This document shows, in pieces, positions 9,214 to 18,900 of a stretch of DNA of 64,000 nucleotides. Where the stretch lies: positions 23,159 to 87,158 of the forward strand of contig CADCCQ010000016.1 of the NCBI GenBank assembly GCA_902799955.1, in the 5' to 3' direction. Made by a program: the position numbers and the translations under genes. Each line of letters starts with the position of its first letter. Within the stretch, counting starts at the first letter, position 1. The notes beneath the pieces are model-generated. The model did no database searches, was not told where the DNA came from, and saw nothing but the letters and a program-made list of their open reading frames with translations. The stretch is from an uncultured bacterium (GTDB taxonomy: Bacteria; Verrucomicrobiota; Kiritimatiellia; RFP12; UBA1067).

Positions 9214-10002
9214 TCAATTGGCGAAGAATCCGATGACCGTGTTCTTCTCGTCACTCTCGACGCCGTGCGGGTGGTGCCCATACTCATTATGGGTCAGCAC
9301 CTTGGCGTCTCCACCCGCCGCCTTGAACTTCGCGGCAAATGCCGCCGAGTTGGCGGAAGGCTTCACGGCGATATCTGAGGTGCCGTACACTAGCAAGACT
9401 TCTATGCCTGCCTTCGCGAGCGCGGGCGAAAGATTGACGGGCATCCTCGGATCGTCGCGCCATGCGGGAGGGACGCGCCCCGTCGCGTCCGCCCACGGTC
9501 CCAGACCAACCTTGCCGGGCGGCGTGTAGCCGTCGAATGTCAAGAGCGCATTGTCAAAGTAGATTTTCGCGACGTTCGCCGGCTTCGCCGCCGCGTACTG
9601 CGCCGCCATGAACCCGCCCCAGCTGATGCCGATCAGGTTCGCCTTCGGCGCGAAGCCGAGCTCCTTCACGAGGAAATTCTGGAAATCCGCCGCCGCCGCG
9701 ACGCCCGCATCGTCCATGCGCGTGTCGAAGAGATCGATGTACACATAGTGGAATCCGAGTTTGAGAAGATCGGCCACGCGCATGCGCTCCACGTTGTAGT
9801 CGGGCCAGAGCATGCTCCATATCCAGGCGGCATCCTTACGCGGCGCGATGGACGGCTCGACGATCCACGCCTTGCGTCCGTTGAAGTCGAAATGCGTGCG
9901 GCGGTAGCCATGCCACATGTCCTCACGCACGACCTTGCACTTCTTCGCGATCTTCGCGCGCAGCGATTCGCCCTTCAGCTCCGCGTCCATCTGCGCATTC
10001 AC
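9214..10002 (-). CDS. Alpha/beta-hydrolase (putative esterase), probably the C-terminal half of a frameshifted fusion
   Basis: The frame has 262 codons with an alpha/beta-hydrolase core: nucleophile elbow GISWGG (Ser127), an acid region at LLVYGTSDIAVKP, and a late His in NEYGHHPHG. It has no signal peptide. Before the nominal ATG at 10002 the same frame reads HDLFRPSLRPYDPEEIDIIK from about 10065. That stretch continues the glycoside hydrolase encoded just upstream. The natural product is therefore probably a single GH5-like plus esterase protein, split here by a single-base indel near 10066. Esterase activity on acylated glycans is inferred from the partner domain. Confidence 0.7.
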   Translation of the reverse strand: MNAQMDAELKGESLRAKIAKKCKVVREDMWHGYRRTHFDFNGRKAWIVEPSIAPRKDAAWIWSMLWPDYNVERMRVADLLKLGFHYVYIDLFDTRMDDAGVAAAADFQNFLVKELGFAPKANLIGISWGGFMAAQYAAAKPANVAKIYFDNALLTFDGYTPPGKVGLGPWADATGRVPPAWRDDPRMPVNLSPALAKAGIEVLLVYGTSDIAVKPSANSAAFAAKFKAAGGDAKVLTHNEYGHHPHGVESDEKNTVIGFFAN

Positions 10003-11032
10003 GTGCTTGATGATGTCGATCTCCTCCGGGTCGTAGGGGCGGAGCGACGGACGGAACAGGTCGTGGCCACTTCGTCATCTTGTAGTTCTTCCCGCCGCCC
10101 TTCTCGATATGACGCCACATGCCCTCCCAGGGTTCGTACGTCTGGTACTTGCCCGCGACGAATCCCCAGCACGTGCAGCCGATCTTCGCCTGTGCGAAGA
10201 ACGGATAGCAGTCCTGCACATCGCATCCGAGTATGCGCGCGAGCCATTCGGTGTTGACCATCGGACGCCCGAACTTCGCCTTGATTTCCTTCGCATACTT
10301 GATCTGCGAGTGGAGCGGACCGTAGCAGTGGTAGCTGATGATGTCGCTCCACGCGGCGGCGATTCCCTCGGCGGTCTCCATGTTCGGCTCGAACTTTCCG
10401 TGCCAGATGTCCGCCGCACAGGGCTGCTTCACGCCGATCTTCCACGCAAGTTCGAACATCCGCTTGACGAGCGGGGCGGAGACTTTCGCGCGCCCGTTAT
10501 TGCCGGGCTCGTTCCAGATGTTCCAGAAGAGGACGCGGTCGTCGTCCTTGTACTTCTCCATCACCTCGCCACACATCTGGAAGAACTTGGGACGCAGCTC
10601 CGGATCGTCCGCGCTGATGAAGCCGATTGCGCCGGGGAAGCTGCCGTGCTGGCTCTTCTTGCGCCCGCCGTGGTAGCCGATGTCGTACGGCTGCGGACCC
10701 GGCTTTGGCACCGACCACAGCGGCTTCGGGCGCGAACAGTCGTTGCCGAGGCACATGATGGCGCGGATCTTGTGCTTGCCGCACAGGGCGAGGAAGCGCT
10801 CGAGGTTGCGCATGTAGCCGTCGTGGTCCTCGCACCACACCGCGAAGCCATTGTCCTCCGCAATGATGACGCGCACGGCGTTGAAGCCGATGGACTCCGC
10901 AAGCGCGAGCTCGCGCTCCATCTCCTCGAAGCGGCGCTCGCAGTCCCACACCTGCCACATGTCGTAGCGGTTGGGCGAGCTCGCGGGCATGTAGTTGCAG
11001 CCGAACATCCAAACCTTCATTCTTTCTTTCAT
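9923..11032 (-). CDS. GH5-like (cellulase-superfamily) hydrolase, C-terminus frameshifted
   Basis: From MKERMKVWMFGCNYMPASS the protein has a TIM-barrel clan A layout: acid/base region FWNIWNEPGNNG and a nucleophile-like MVNTEWLARILG, with SYHCYG between. No export signal is obvious. The start at 11032 is preferred because AGGGGG lies nine bases upstream; the frame is open to 11146. After KGGGKNYKMTKW the frame turns into Arg/Pro-rich sequence and ends at 9923. Deleting one C near 10066 restores a sensible continuation into the alpha/beta-hydrolase frame. The real GH part ends about there, and the last 48 residues are probably artefactual. Confidence 0.75.
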   Translation of the reverse strand: MKERMKVWMFGCNYMPASSPNRYDMWQVWDCERRFEEMERELALAESIGFNAVRVIIAEDNGFAVWCEDHDGYMRNLERFLALCGKHKIRAIMCLGNDCSRPKPLWSVPKPGPQPYDIGYHGGRKKSQHGSFPGAIGFISADDPELRPKFFQMCGEVMEKYKDDDRVLFWNIWNEPGNNGRAKVSAPLVKRMFELAWKIGVKQPCAADIWHGKFEPNMETAEGIAAAWSDIISYHCYGPLHSQIKYAKEIKAKFGRPMVNTEWLARILGCDVQDCYPFFAQAKIGCTCWGFVAGKYQTYEPWEGMWRHIEKGGGKNYKMTKWPRPVPSVAPPLRPGGDRHHQARECADGRGAEGRIAAREDREEVQGRA

Positions 11033-11174
11033 TTCAGCATACCCCCTTTGATCAGCGGCACGGAGGACTTCTGCCCTCAATGGAAACCAGACATGAGACC
11101 TCCGACTTCTATGGTCTTTTGAAGTCATAGATCTGAAGTCAAACATCCTCTACGATCGAGGCTATTATGGAGCA

Positions 11175-11203
11175 ATTTTACTATTTTCCCGCCCATTTGT
11201 CAA
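11175..11203 (-). promoter_or_regulatory. Consensus promoter TTGACA-17-TAAAAT
   Basis: On the minus strand TTGACA and TAAAAT are exactly 17 bases apart. Initiation near 11168 would leave a leader of about 136 nt before the GH5-like start at 11032. It is the best promoter for the GH5/esterase/GH13 transcript. Confidence 0.7.
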
Positions 11204-11264
11204 TATGTGAATGGCGAAATTTTCGATCAAAATGGCATTCGAGCGGCATGCCAAACGGCGGTTT

Positions 11265-11318
11265 TCGCGCGGTTTGAAGAACTCGCGCGGTTTGAAGAAC
11301 TCGCGCGGTTTGAAGAAC
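11265..11318. repeat. Three tandem 18-bp repeats
   Basis: Three perfect copies of TCGCGCGGTTTGAAGAAC occur at 11265, 11283 and 11301. The last copy, with the next five bases, forms a perfect hairpin (8-bp arms GCGCGGTT/AACCGCGC, 5-base loop, 11303-11323), which could terminate transcription from the right. Confidence 0.92.
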
Positions 11319-11603
11319 CGCGCTTACAGGACGGCCAAGTTGCCTAATCTATAACCGCTATTTCGCCACGACTCCTAAACGGCCAAGCCGCTTGGTCTAT
11401 AACCGCTATTTCGTCACGATTCCTAAACGGCCAAGCCGCTTGGTCTATAACCGCTATTTCGCCGCGATTGTCAAACGGCCAAGCCACCTAGGCGAGTTGC
11501 TGCCCTATTTCGCCGGTCTAGCGCGATTGACAACCACCCAGCCGCTAAGCCACCTAGGCGAGTTGTCGCCCTATTTCGCCGGGCGGCCGTCCTGTAAGCG
11601 CGG
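11318..11603. repeat. Repeat island bounded by 19-bp inverted repeats
   Basis: The 590-base gene-free stretch 11033-11622 contains this block. A 19-bp sequence (CCGCGCTTACAGGACGGCC) at 11318-11336 recurs exactly in inverted orientation at 11585-11603. Inside are two full and one partial copies of a 48-bp unit (from 11349, 11397 and 11445) and two copies, 66 bp apart, of a unit containing CCTAGGCGAGTTG (11481, 11547). No transposase and no obvious target duplication are seen. It could be a non-autonomous element or a structured RNA locus. Confidence 0.8.
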
Positions 11604-11618
11604 GCCTTTAGCCCGCGC
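11598..11618 (-). terminator. GC-rich hairpin downstream of the 142-residue gene
   Basis: Perfect arms GCGCGGGC/GCCCGCGC with a 5-base loop lie five bases past the stop at 11623. There is no U-run, so termination is only likely. Confidence 0.4.
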
Positions 11619-11622
11619 AATC

Positions 11623-12051
11623 TCAAGGAATGCGGGGGAGCCAATAGTCGCGCGTGGCGGGGTCGATGTCTGCCTCGCGGAGCATCCGTCGCCATGCGGC
11701 ACGAAGCCTCTGCCGCATTGACTCGGCGGCCTCTTCGCTCTTCGCCCCCGCCGCAAGCAGCGCCTCGTTCCTGAGCCAGCGCTCGCGGATGCTGCGACGG
11801 CGGGCGGCAAGCGGCAACGGCAGCGGCGAAGGAGCGCGTACGAGCCGGCGCATCCGCGCCTGCTCGGCCGCCGGAAATATGGACATCGGGTACCGCCGCC
11901 CCTCTATCACGGCAAAGCCGTTTGTGACCGAGGTCAGCGACCCGCGCACCACATGCCCAACGTGGTTGGTGAATGCACCGCCGGCGGCGACGCTACTCCA
12001 GGCGCAGACGATAAAGACTTGAAGCGCCTTCCTTGTAGAGATACACTGCAC
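11623..12051 (-). CDS. Small secreted protein of unknown function
   Basis: The protein has 142 residues. A hydrophobic N-terminal stretch (ALQVFIVCAWSSVAAGGAF) looks like a signal peptide. A short beta segment follows (GSLTSVTNGFAVIEGRRYPM), then an Arg-rich helical tail (SMRQRLRAAWRRMLREADID). The first 59 bases overlap, in another frame, the end of the upstream 291-residue gene, so the two are probably translationally coupled. No family is recognised. The basic C-terminal half could bind nucleic acid or the partner protein, but nothing in the sequence decides this. Confidence 0.55.
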   Translation of the reverse strand: MQCISTRKALQVFIVCAWSSVAAGGAFTNHVGHVVRGSLTSVTNGFAVIEGRRYPMSIFPAAEQARMRRLVRAPSPLPLPLAARRRSIRERWLRNEALLAAGAKSEEAAESMRQRLRAAWRRMLREADIDPATRDYWLPRIP

Positions 12052-12868
12052 GGACTTCCGGGTCCTCGTCTTCGGTTATGAGATAGTTCTTCGCAGGTGC
12101 GCCTGGCGCGGGGTCGGTCTGGTGCGGACGGTGCGCAAACGACAGCGCGTCTTCGCCGTCCGTCGGCGCGCGCTCCGCCGAGTACGCGCGGCCGCGCGAA
12201 GGCAGGAACGTCGCCTCCATTACATCAGGATTGCCTTCAACCGGGCGCCACGACAGTATCTTCAGACCGGCGTCCGCAGGGTCGAACGCGTCGGTCCCAG
12301 CGAGATACTCCATGTAGTTCGAAACGCCGTCGCCGTCGTAGTCCGCGTTCGGGTCGTAGTCGGAGACCGAAAGCCCCATGTCCTCGAGGTCGTACCTGAT
12401 GTCGTTTAGGTACTGGTCGGCTACGCCCTTGTCGTTGGTGCAGGCGGCGGCGCGGAGGTTGAGCTTCAGCGTCCGACCGGGGCTGGCGGCGGAGACATTC
12501 AGGTTGGTGTCCGTATAGGTCGTGGAGCCGGTGTCGATCTCCAGCGTGAGCGAATCGCCCGCCTTCGCGGCGGCGGGGATGTCGGCGTTGGACATCGGGA
12601 CGGCGACGGAGTAGTTGGCGGCGGTGTCCTCGCCGAAAGATCCGACGGAACAGCGCGCAAGGAGAAGCGAACCCTTGCGCACGCGCACCTCGGCCGTCTT
12701 CAGGCCCGCGCCATCGTAGTCGACGACGCGACCAGTGACGATGAACGGAGGCAGCGCGACGACAGGATCGTCCGCGGCGAGCACGGGAATCGCCCCCGCG
12801 CAGGCAAGCATCGCGAGACACGAGACGCGAGACAGGAGACGCGATTTAGACATTAGACATTCAAACAT
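11993..12868 (-). CDS. Secreted protein with calcium-binding (thrombospondin type 3/dockerin-like) motif
   Basis: The protein has 291 residues. After a signal peptide (cut near IPVLAADD) comes a carboxypeptidase-regulatory-like beta-sandwich (FIVTGRVVDYDGAGLKTAEV). Near residue 175 lies a Ca-binding loop of the EF-hand/TSP3 kind (DYDPNADYDGDGVSNYMEYL, then AGTDAFDPAD). That pattern is common in surface proteins of the PVC group. The start at 12868 follows AAGGAT; an alternative start is MSKSR five codons later. The coding sequence for the signal peptide is itself a GTCTC-rich repeat. It lies just downstream of the 2786-residue gene and probably belongs to the same surface-protein set. Confidence 0.7.
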   Translation of the reverse strand: MFECLMSKSRLLSRVSCLAMLACAGAIPVLAADDPVVALPPFIVTGRVVDYDGAGLKTAEVRVRKGSLLLARCSVGSFGEDTAANYSVAVPMSNADIPAAAKAGDSLTLEIDTGSTTYTDTNLNVSAASPGRTLKLNLRAAACTNDKGVADQYLNDIRYDLEDMGLSVSDYDPNADYDGDGVSNYMEYLAGTDAFDPADAGLKILSWRPVEGNPDVMEATFLPSRGRAYSAERAPTDGEDALSFAHRPHQTDPAPGAPAKNYLITEDEDPEVRAVYLYKEGASSLYRLRLE

Positions 12869-12930
12869 TGGTTATCCTTTCCCTCTTTACACTTTTCATT
12901 TTACACTTTACATTTTTCATTTTTACACTC
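12813..12930. repeat. Low-complexity repeats at the 5' end of the 291-residue gene
   Basis: Three tracts are adjacent. Degenerate GAGAC(A/G)C units at 12813-12843 encode part of the signal peptide. TTAGACA/TTCAAACA units at 12845-12871 contain the start codon. A TTTACACTTT/TTTTCATTT tract at 12885-12930 lies upstream. The last belongs to the same family as the tracts at 31009-31052 and 62588-62620. Confidence 0.8.
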
Positions 12931-12934
12931 TCCT

Positions 12935-15900
12935 TCAGTTCCCCGACGTGGCGTAGGTCTTGAGGCCAAGTTCGATGTCGGAGATTCCCGGGACGTCAAC
13001 CAATCCGTCGCGGTTGGTGTCCTCTCCGTTGATGAAGACCGAGAGGGCCCTGGCGCGGTCCTCCGCGCTTCCGCCGAGAAGCTGTCCGGCCGGAATGATC
13101 ATCACCCACTTCGTGTTCCAGGCGCTGCGCCCTATGAGGCGCGTCGAGGCGAGCGCCTTGTCGTCGTCGTCCTCGTCCGCGATGAGCGCACGGAACGACG
13201 GCATGCGGCGAATCTTCGCCAGCGCCTCTGCGCCGGCGGAGTAGCCAGTGTAGAGCGGCAGCCAGTCGGCGTCGTCAAGCTCGGTGGAGCCGATCGAGTA
13301 CGGGACGGGAATCACCTGGTCGGCGACGTTCCAGTCGAGGACCGTACCGTTCTCGCCGCCGCCCGGGATGCGCATTCTGTCGGCGCCGGCCGGGATCAGG
13401 TAGACGACGGGCGTCGCGGCAAGCGAATTGGACGGGTAGTTGTCGAACTTCACGCCCGCGCCGGCGATCTTCGTGGCGTAGTAAGAAGAGTCGAGCGCAT
13501 GGTCGCCCGCCTCGAGGTCCTTGCCGAAGAAGTTCTTCGCGAAGTCGATCGTGGAGGAGAAGCGTATCACGATGGCAGGCTCCTTCGCCTGAAGCGAGGA
13601 AGACGAGGCGACGGACTGGCAGTAGCGCCTGTACTCGGGAACGGTGCGGATGTCGTCGACGACGCACTTTGAGAGGGCGAGCCGCCAGTCTGCGTCCCCT
13701 TCCGCGCCGTCTTCGATGCGGAAGAGCTCGCTCCTGAGCGAGAACCACGTCGCGTTCCTGTCTGGGTTGTTTATGCCGAGGCGCGGCTTGAGCACTAGGT
13801 AGTTGGCCTGCATCCTGGCGAGGATGTCCGCCAGGCCCGCGTCGCCGTATCCGGCGTTCATAACGGGCTTGCCGTCGTCGTCGAAGACGCCGAGCGCGCG
13901 CGCGCCTATGATCTCCGAGCGGAACGTATCGCCGGAAGCGCGGTCCGCGGAGAGGAGCGTCGTCTCGTAGTCGTAGACCTGCGCCGCCATGTAGACGTAC
14001 TTCTGGGCGAGGTCGAAGGCCTGCGAGTAGCGCGTAAGCGCCTCGTTGCGCATCTGGCGGAAGAACATGTCCTGGTACCTGAGGCGGATGAACCTGTTGA
14101 CGCGGCGGGCGCGCGCCTTCTCGCGCTCGGTCTGTATCCTGTCGCCCTCGGCGACGGTCGTGTCGAAGTTCTCGGCCGCCGCAACCATCGCCGCCCAGGT
14201 GGTCTGCACGTCGACGGCGGCCTCCTTCAGCTCGTCGATCGCGTCCTTCGCCTCGTCGAACGCCGCCTTCTTGGCTTCGTTCCACGAGGCACGGCCGGCC
14301 TCCAGCGAGGCACGCGAGTCGAACTGATCCTGCGCGGAGTCGATGTCAGCCGCGATGCCATCCATCATCTCCGCCAGCCCCTTGAAACCAGCCTTCATGC
14401 CGACGGTGGTTCCACCGGCCGCCGCGTAGAGCGCAAGACCGGGCGTGAACCCGGAGGCGAGCCCGACGGTGAATGCCGACATCTTTGACACGCCCTGAAG
14501 ATATTTATCGCCGTCCTCCAAAAACTCCCCGGACATCTTGAACGTTGCCGACGCATTCTGGGCTATCATCTTAAGGACGCAGTTCGCGACGCCGAATCCG
14601 AAGCGCTGCTGCTCCGCCGTCCATGCGTCCTTCTGCGCCGCGTACACTGCGTTGATGTTGTCTATTTTTACGGAAAGCGTATTGTACTTTCCGTTGTACG
14701 CGCTGCATGCGTTCTGCCAGTCTATGTAGGCGAGGATGTAGGCCGTGTAGTCGTCCTGTATCTTGCCGCAGGCCCTGCGCGCGCCCTTTATCGAGTCGGG
14801 CTTGACGACGAGGCCGTTCGCCGAGAGCTGGTACGACATAGTCTTGCTCGTCGAATACGTCTTGCCGTCGGACATGAAGTCCTTCATCGACTCGTACTTC
14901 CATCCGCCCGCCGCGGAGTCGTACGTCACGACCGAGACGGGCTTGATGTTGTCTGCCCCCGTTATCCCGAAGAGCGACAGGTCCATGTACATGTAGTGGT
15001 AGATGTCCGGCCCGTCGTATCCCTGCGGGTAGGTTCCCGTCGGGCCGATGTCGTCCTCGTAGGGCGTTCCGTAGATCGCGATCAGCTGCGCCTTGTAGTC
15101 CGTCTCGGACTCCTGCGCGAAGTCGTCCTCGATGAGCTCGCCGTCCTGCACCTGGCGGAGCGTCTTCGCGGCCTCCTGGGCCCGGTCCATCATCTTTGCG
15201 GCGTTGCCGAGGGCCGTCTCGGCGCGTTCGGCGATCTGCTCGAAGTGCGTGGACGAGCCTTCGGCCACCCCTTCGGGCGTGATGTCGAACGGAACCGCGG
15301 CGTCGGAGAGCCCCAGCGGGTTCATCCCGGAGTCGAGGCGGTCGAGCTTGCGCTGTATGGCCTCCACCTCGTTCGGTATGGTGACGAGGTCCTGCGCGGT
15401 CGACCGGTTTATTCTGAGCAGCCCCTCGTCGTCGAAGGCGACGTTAAGCCCGCTCTCCTTCACAGTCATCCAGCGCGGGTTGTGGAGCTGCCATTCTACG
15501 TCGCCGCCGGGCGTGTCGTCCGGGAGGTCGTCAACGGCGGTCGTGTCGGAGAATCCCCTCGTGTAGGCGATCAGGCTCTCCTCGCGCGGGTTGACGAAGG
15601 CCCGCTCCGCGTGGAGTTTCGAGGTGGAACGGTATCCATCCCAGAAGCGCAGCTCGGTTACGAGGCCCCTGAAGCCGACGCCGCCGACCATGACGTAGGG
15701 CTCGTCCATCGGCAGGCTGCCGAGCGCGACATTCCCAATCTCCGCGCCGTTCTCGTCGACGATTCGCAGGGAGTACTCGTTGCCGTCGAACGAAACGGCG
15801 AAGATCGCGTTCGTCGGAACGTCCTCTATGGTTCCCTCCGCGACGTCGCGCCTGCTCTCGTTCAGCCTGTAGCGGATGCCGGTTGAATTGACGGTGTTTG

Positions 15901-18900
15901 TCACCTCGTCCGTCTCCAGGTTCTTCAATTCCACCACGACGTTCGTCTCGTAGCTTTCGAGATACCAGTCCAATACGTGCGAACTCGCGGTGACGCTTCC
16001 GTCTCCGTTGCGCTTGACCTCGATCAGGCCGCTGGACTCCACCCAGGAATCGGACTCCTCCGGTTCCCAATTCAGGTCGTAGGTCTCGGCGCCGATGAAC
16101 GCGACTACGTTTCCTGCGGTCGGGGCGGAGTTCACCGTGCATTCGAACGTCCACGGACCGTCCGCGGCAATTATGGGCGCGTTGCTCACCCACATGTACG
16201 AACCGTCGCCGAGCGCGGGGAAGTGCTGTTCGCCGGCGCTCTCCGCGTTCGGGAGAAGCGAGTTCGCGACCATCCAGTTCATGACGCCGCCGATGGCGCC
16301 GCGCGTGGCCCACTCGCCGTAGCCGAAGTTGCGCTCGCCGTCCTCGTCGAGGTAGCCCGCGCCCTTCACGCCGCCGCTGTCGCGCCACGACTTGCGCGCG
16401 GTGCGGTCCATGATCTCGTTGGCCGTCTTCGCGAGCTTGCCCGCCGTCTCCGCGAAGCGCTCCTCGTCGAAGTAGTCGACGTCCACGACGCTGTCGGCCA
16501 CGTTCATCTGCATCTGAGACGTCGACCACGAGAAGTACGGGTTCCTGAGGAGCCTGTACCAGACGCTCATCGCGGAGAGGTAGTGGCCCCACGCGTCGCC
16601 GTGGCCCTGCGGGTACTGGAGCGCCGCGTCGTCCGCGTCGATCGTCGAGTCCACGTCGTCGGAGCTTATGCTGTAGTTGTTGGCGTATGCGACCTCGCCT
16701 GCGGTGATGCCGCGCGTGAAGTTCCAGACGAGGCGGTTGTAGAACGGCGCGGTCGTGACGGACGGGTTGTTCACGCCGGTGCGGCCGCGGAGGAGCGCCA
16801 GCTCCTCGTCGAGGAGGGACTGCACCTGGTTGTCGAAGCAGAAGAGCCCCGTCGACGCGTAGCCGTAGTCAATGTCCGGCGTGATCGCCGACGCGCCGTA
16901 GCCGGAGCCGAACCCGACCGTCGGGTCGAGCGCGTCGGCGTACGCCTCGTTGCCGAGCAGGACGTAGAGGTCGGCGAGCCTCTCCGCCGCGAGGAGGAGC
17001 TGCTTGTTCGCGTCGGTGTCGTTGAGCCCGAGCGTGAGCGACATCGACTCCGCCTTGTTGAGGAGCGTCTGGTAGAGCTGGATGAGGCCGACGTTCGCAA
17101 GGTTGTCCTGGCTGAGCGCGACGTCCCCCGCCCAAGGTGCGCCCGCCTGGCGGATCATCGTGATCGCCGTCTCGGCCGGGTTGGAGTAGAGGTCCTGCAT
17201 CCTCTGCGTGAACGGCGTGACGTTGTTGACGCAGCGCTGTATCCATCCCTCGGCGAGCGCGGGGCCGCACCAGCCGCTCCACCTGTCGCCCATCACGGCG
17301 CGCGCGGGCGTACCGGGCTTCGCGCGGTAGCGCATCACGTAGTAGGTGTTCACGAGGTTCGCAAGGGTGTCGCCCTGTCCGCCGATAGTGAAGCGGGTGA
17401 GCCCGCCCCAGTTGTCGCTGTCGAACACGTCCTTGTAGACGTTCTCGTAGTCGCTGGACATCGACCCGTTTTCGTTGGGGACGGCCTTCTTCCACTCGAA
17501 CTCGTAGTCATCGGCCTTGCCCGCGAACGACTCGGTGTAGAGGATCGTCAGCTGCTGCGAGAGTAGGTTCAGCGGGTCCTCGCGCGTCACGACGCGCCCT
17601 GCGTAGTAGTCGTCCACGACGCGGAAGACGTGCATCGAGATCGGGTCGCCGCTCTCCACGCGCATCGCCACGTTGGTCGAGTCGTTCTCGATGACCGTCA
17701 CGTAGTTCGTCGCGCCCATCGCCGTCAGCGCGTAGTGGTCCTTCGGTTTGTAGTCGACGGAGGCCTTGCCGTTGCCCGCTGCGCCGAGCACAGAGGGCAC
17801 GACGGGCACGCGCGGCAGGGTGTTGATCAGCCTGTCCCAGTCGGCCTTCTTCGCGTTTCCATTGGAGACGAGCGCCTTGATCGCGTCGACTTCGCCCTGG
17901 TTGAGCACGTTCGGGTAGAGTATCGACCCACCCGCGTTCACGACGTGCTCGCCGACGAGGCAGACGCACTCTTCAACTGCCAGCGCGGAGTTCACGTAGA
18001 ACCGCCCTCCGATGCTCGGAGGAAGGTCCTTGAACGTGTACTTGCCGCCCCTCAGCGTGACGTTGCCGTCGGCTGGGTCGAATCCGAAGTTCTTCAGGAG
18101 CGCGGCGGGGGTGGCAAAGTCGGAAAGCCCCGTCTTGCGTACGACCGTCGGGTCCCAGAGGAGCGCGGTCTTGGCGTTGTCGTCGGGATAGACGACCGCC
18201 ATCGACTTGGCGGCCCAGACCTCGGGCAGGCCGTTCGCCGCGACGGTCAGCGTCTCGCCTATCTTCATCGTCTCGACGTTCTTCGGCCATTCGACGGTCC
18301 ACGTCCACTCTAGGGGCTTGCCGTTGTTGTAGTTGGAGAGCCACGCGACCGGCTCGCCGATCTTGTGGACGGCGCCGTCGACGAAGTCGAAGCCGTCCTG
18401 GTTGGGATAGTACATGTGAATCGGGATCGTCCCCGCGCACCGCGCCCAAACCTGGTTCTTGCGGTCGGGGAACGCGGGCGAGACGGTGCCGACGTTGTCC
18501 CAGTACGTCTCGGGGAGCCACGGATTGTCGAAGGTGTCAAGCGGATGCGGGCCGGGGAGCGTCGTCCCCGCCGTCATCGTGTCCGCAAGCACGGAGTACA
18601 TCTCGTTGGTGAGAAGGACAGAGAAGTACTTCATCGCGGGCCTGCCGTTCGCGACGTACTGGACGAGCACGCCCGGCTCGGACGTCGCCGCCGTGTTCAG
18701 GTCGCATCTGAGCGCCCATGCGAAATACCCGCCGGAGCCGCTTCCGACGAAGGCGTGCTCCTCGTTCGGGTTGTAGCCGGGCTTCGATGCGTCAGGCTGG
18801 CGGTAGACGACGGGACGCGCGTCCGCGAGGAACACGCCGTTGCCCCTCCTTGGCGAGCCCGGCGTGGAGCGGAGGACGCTTGTCGCCTTGCAGCTGCGGC

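Noticed and set aside
11265..11581. Regularly spaced repeats resembling a CRISPR array
   Set aside because: The units are direct tandems without unique spacers, periods differ (18, 48, 66 bp), and no cas gene is near.
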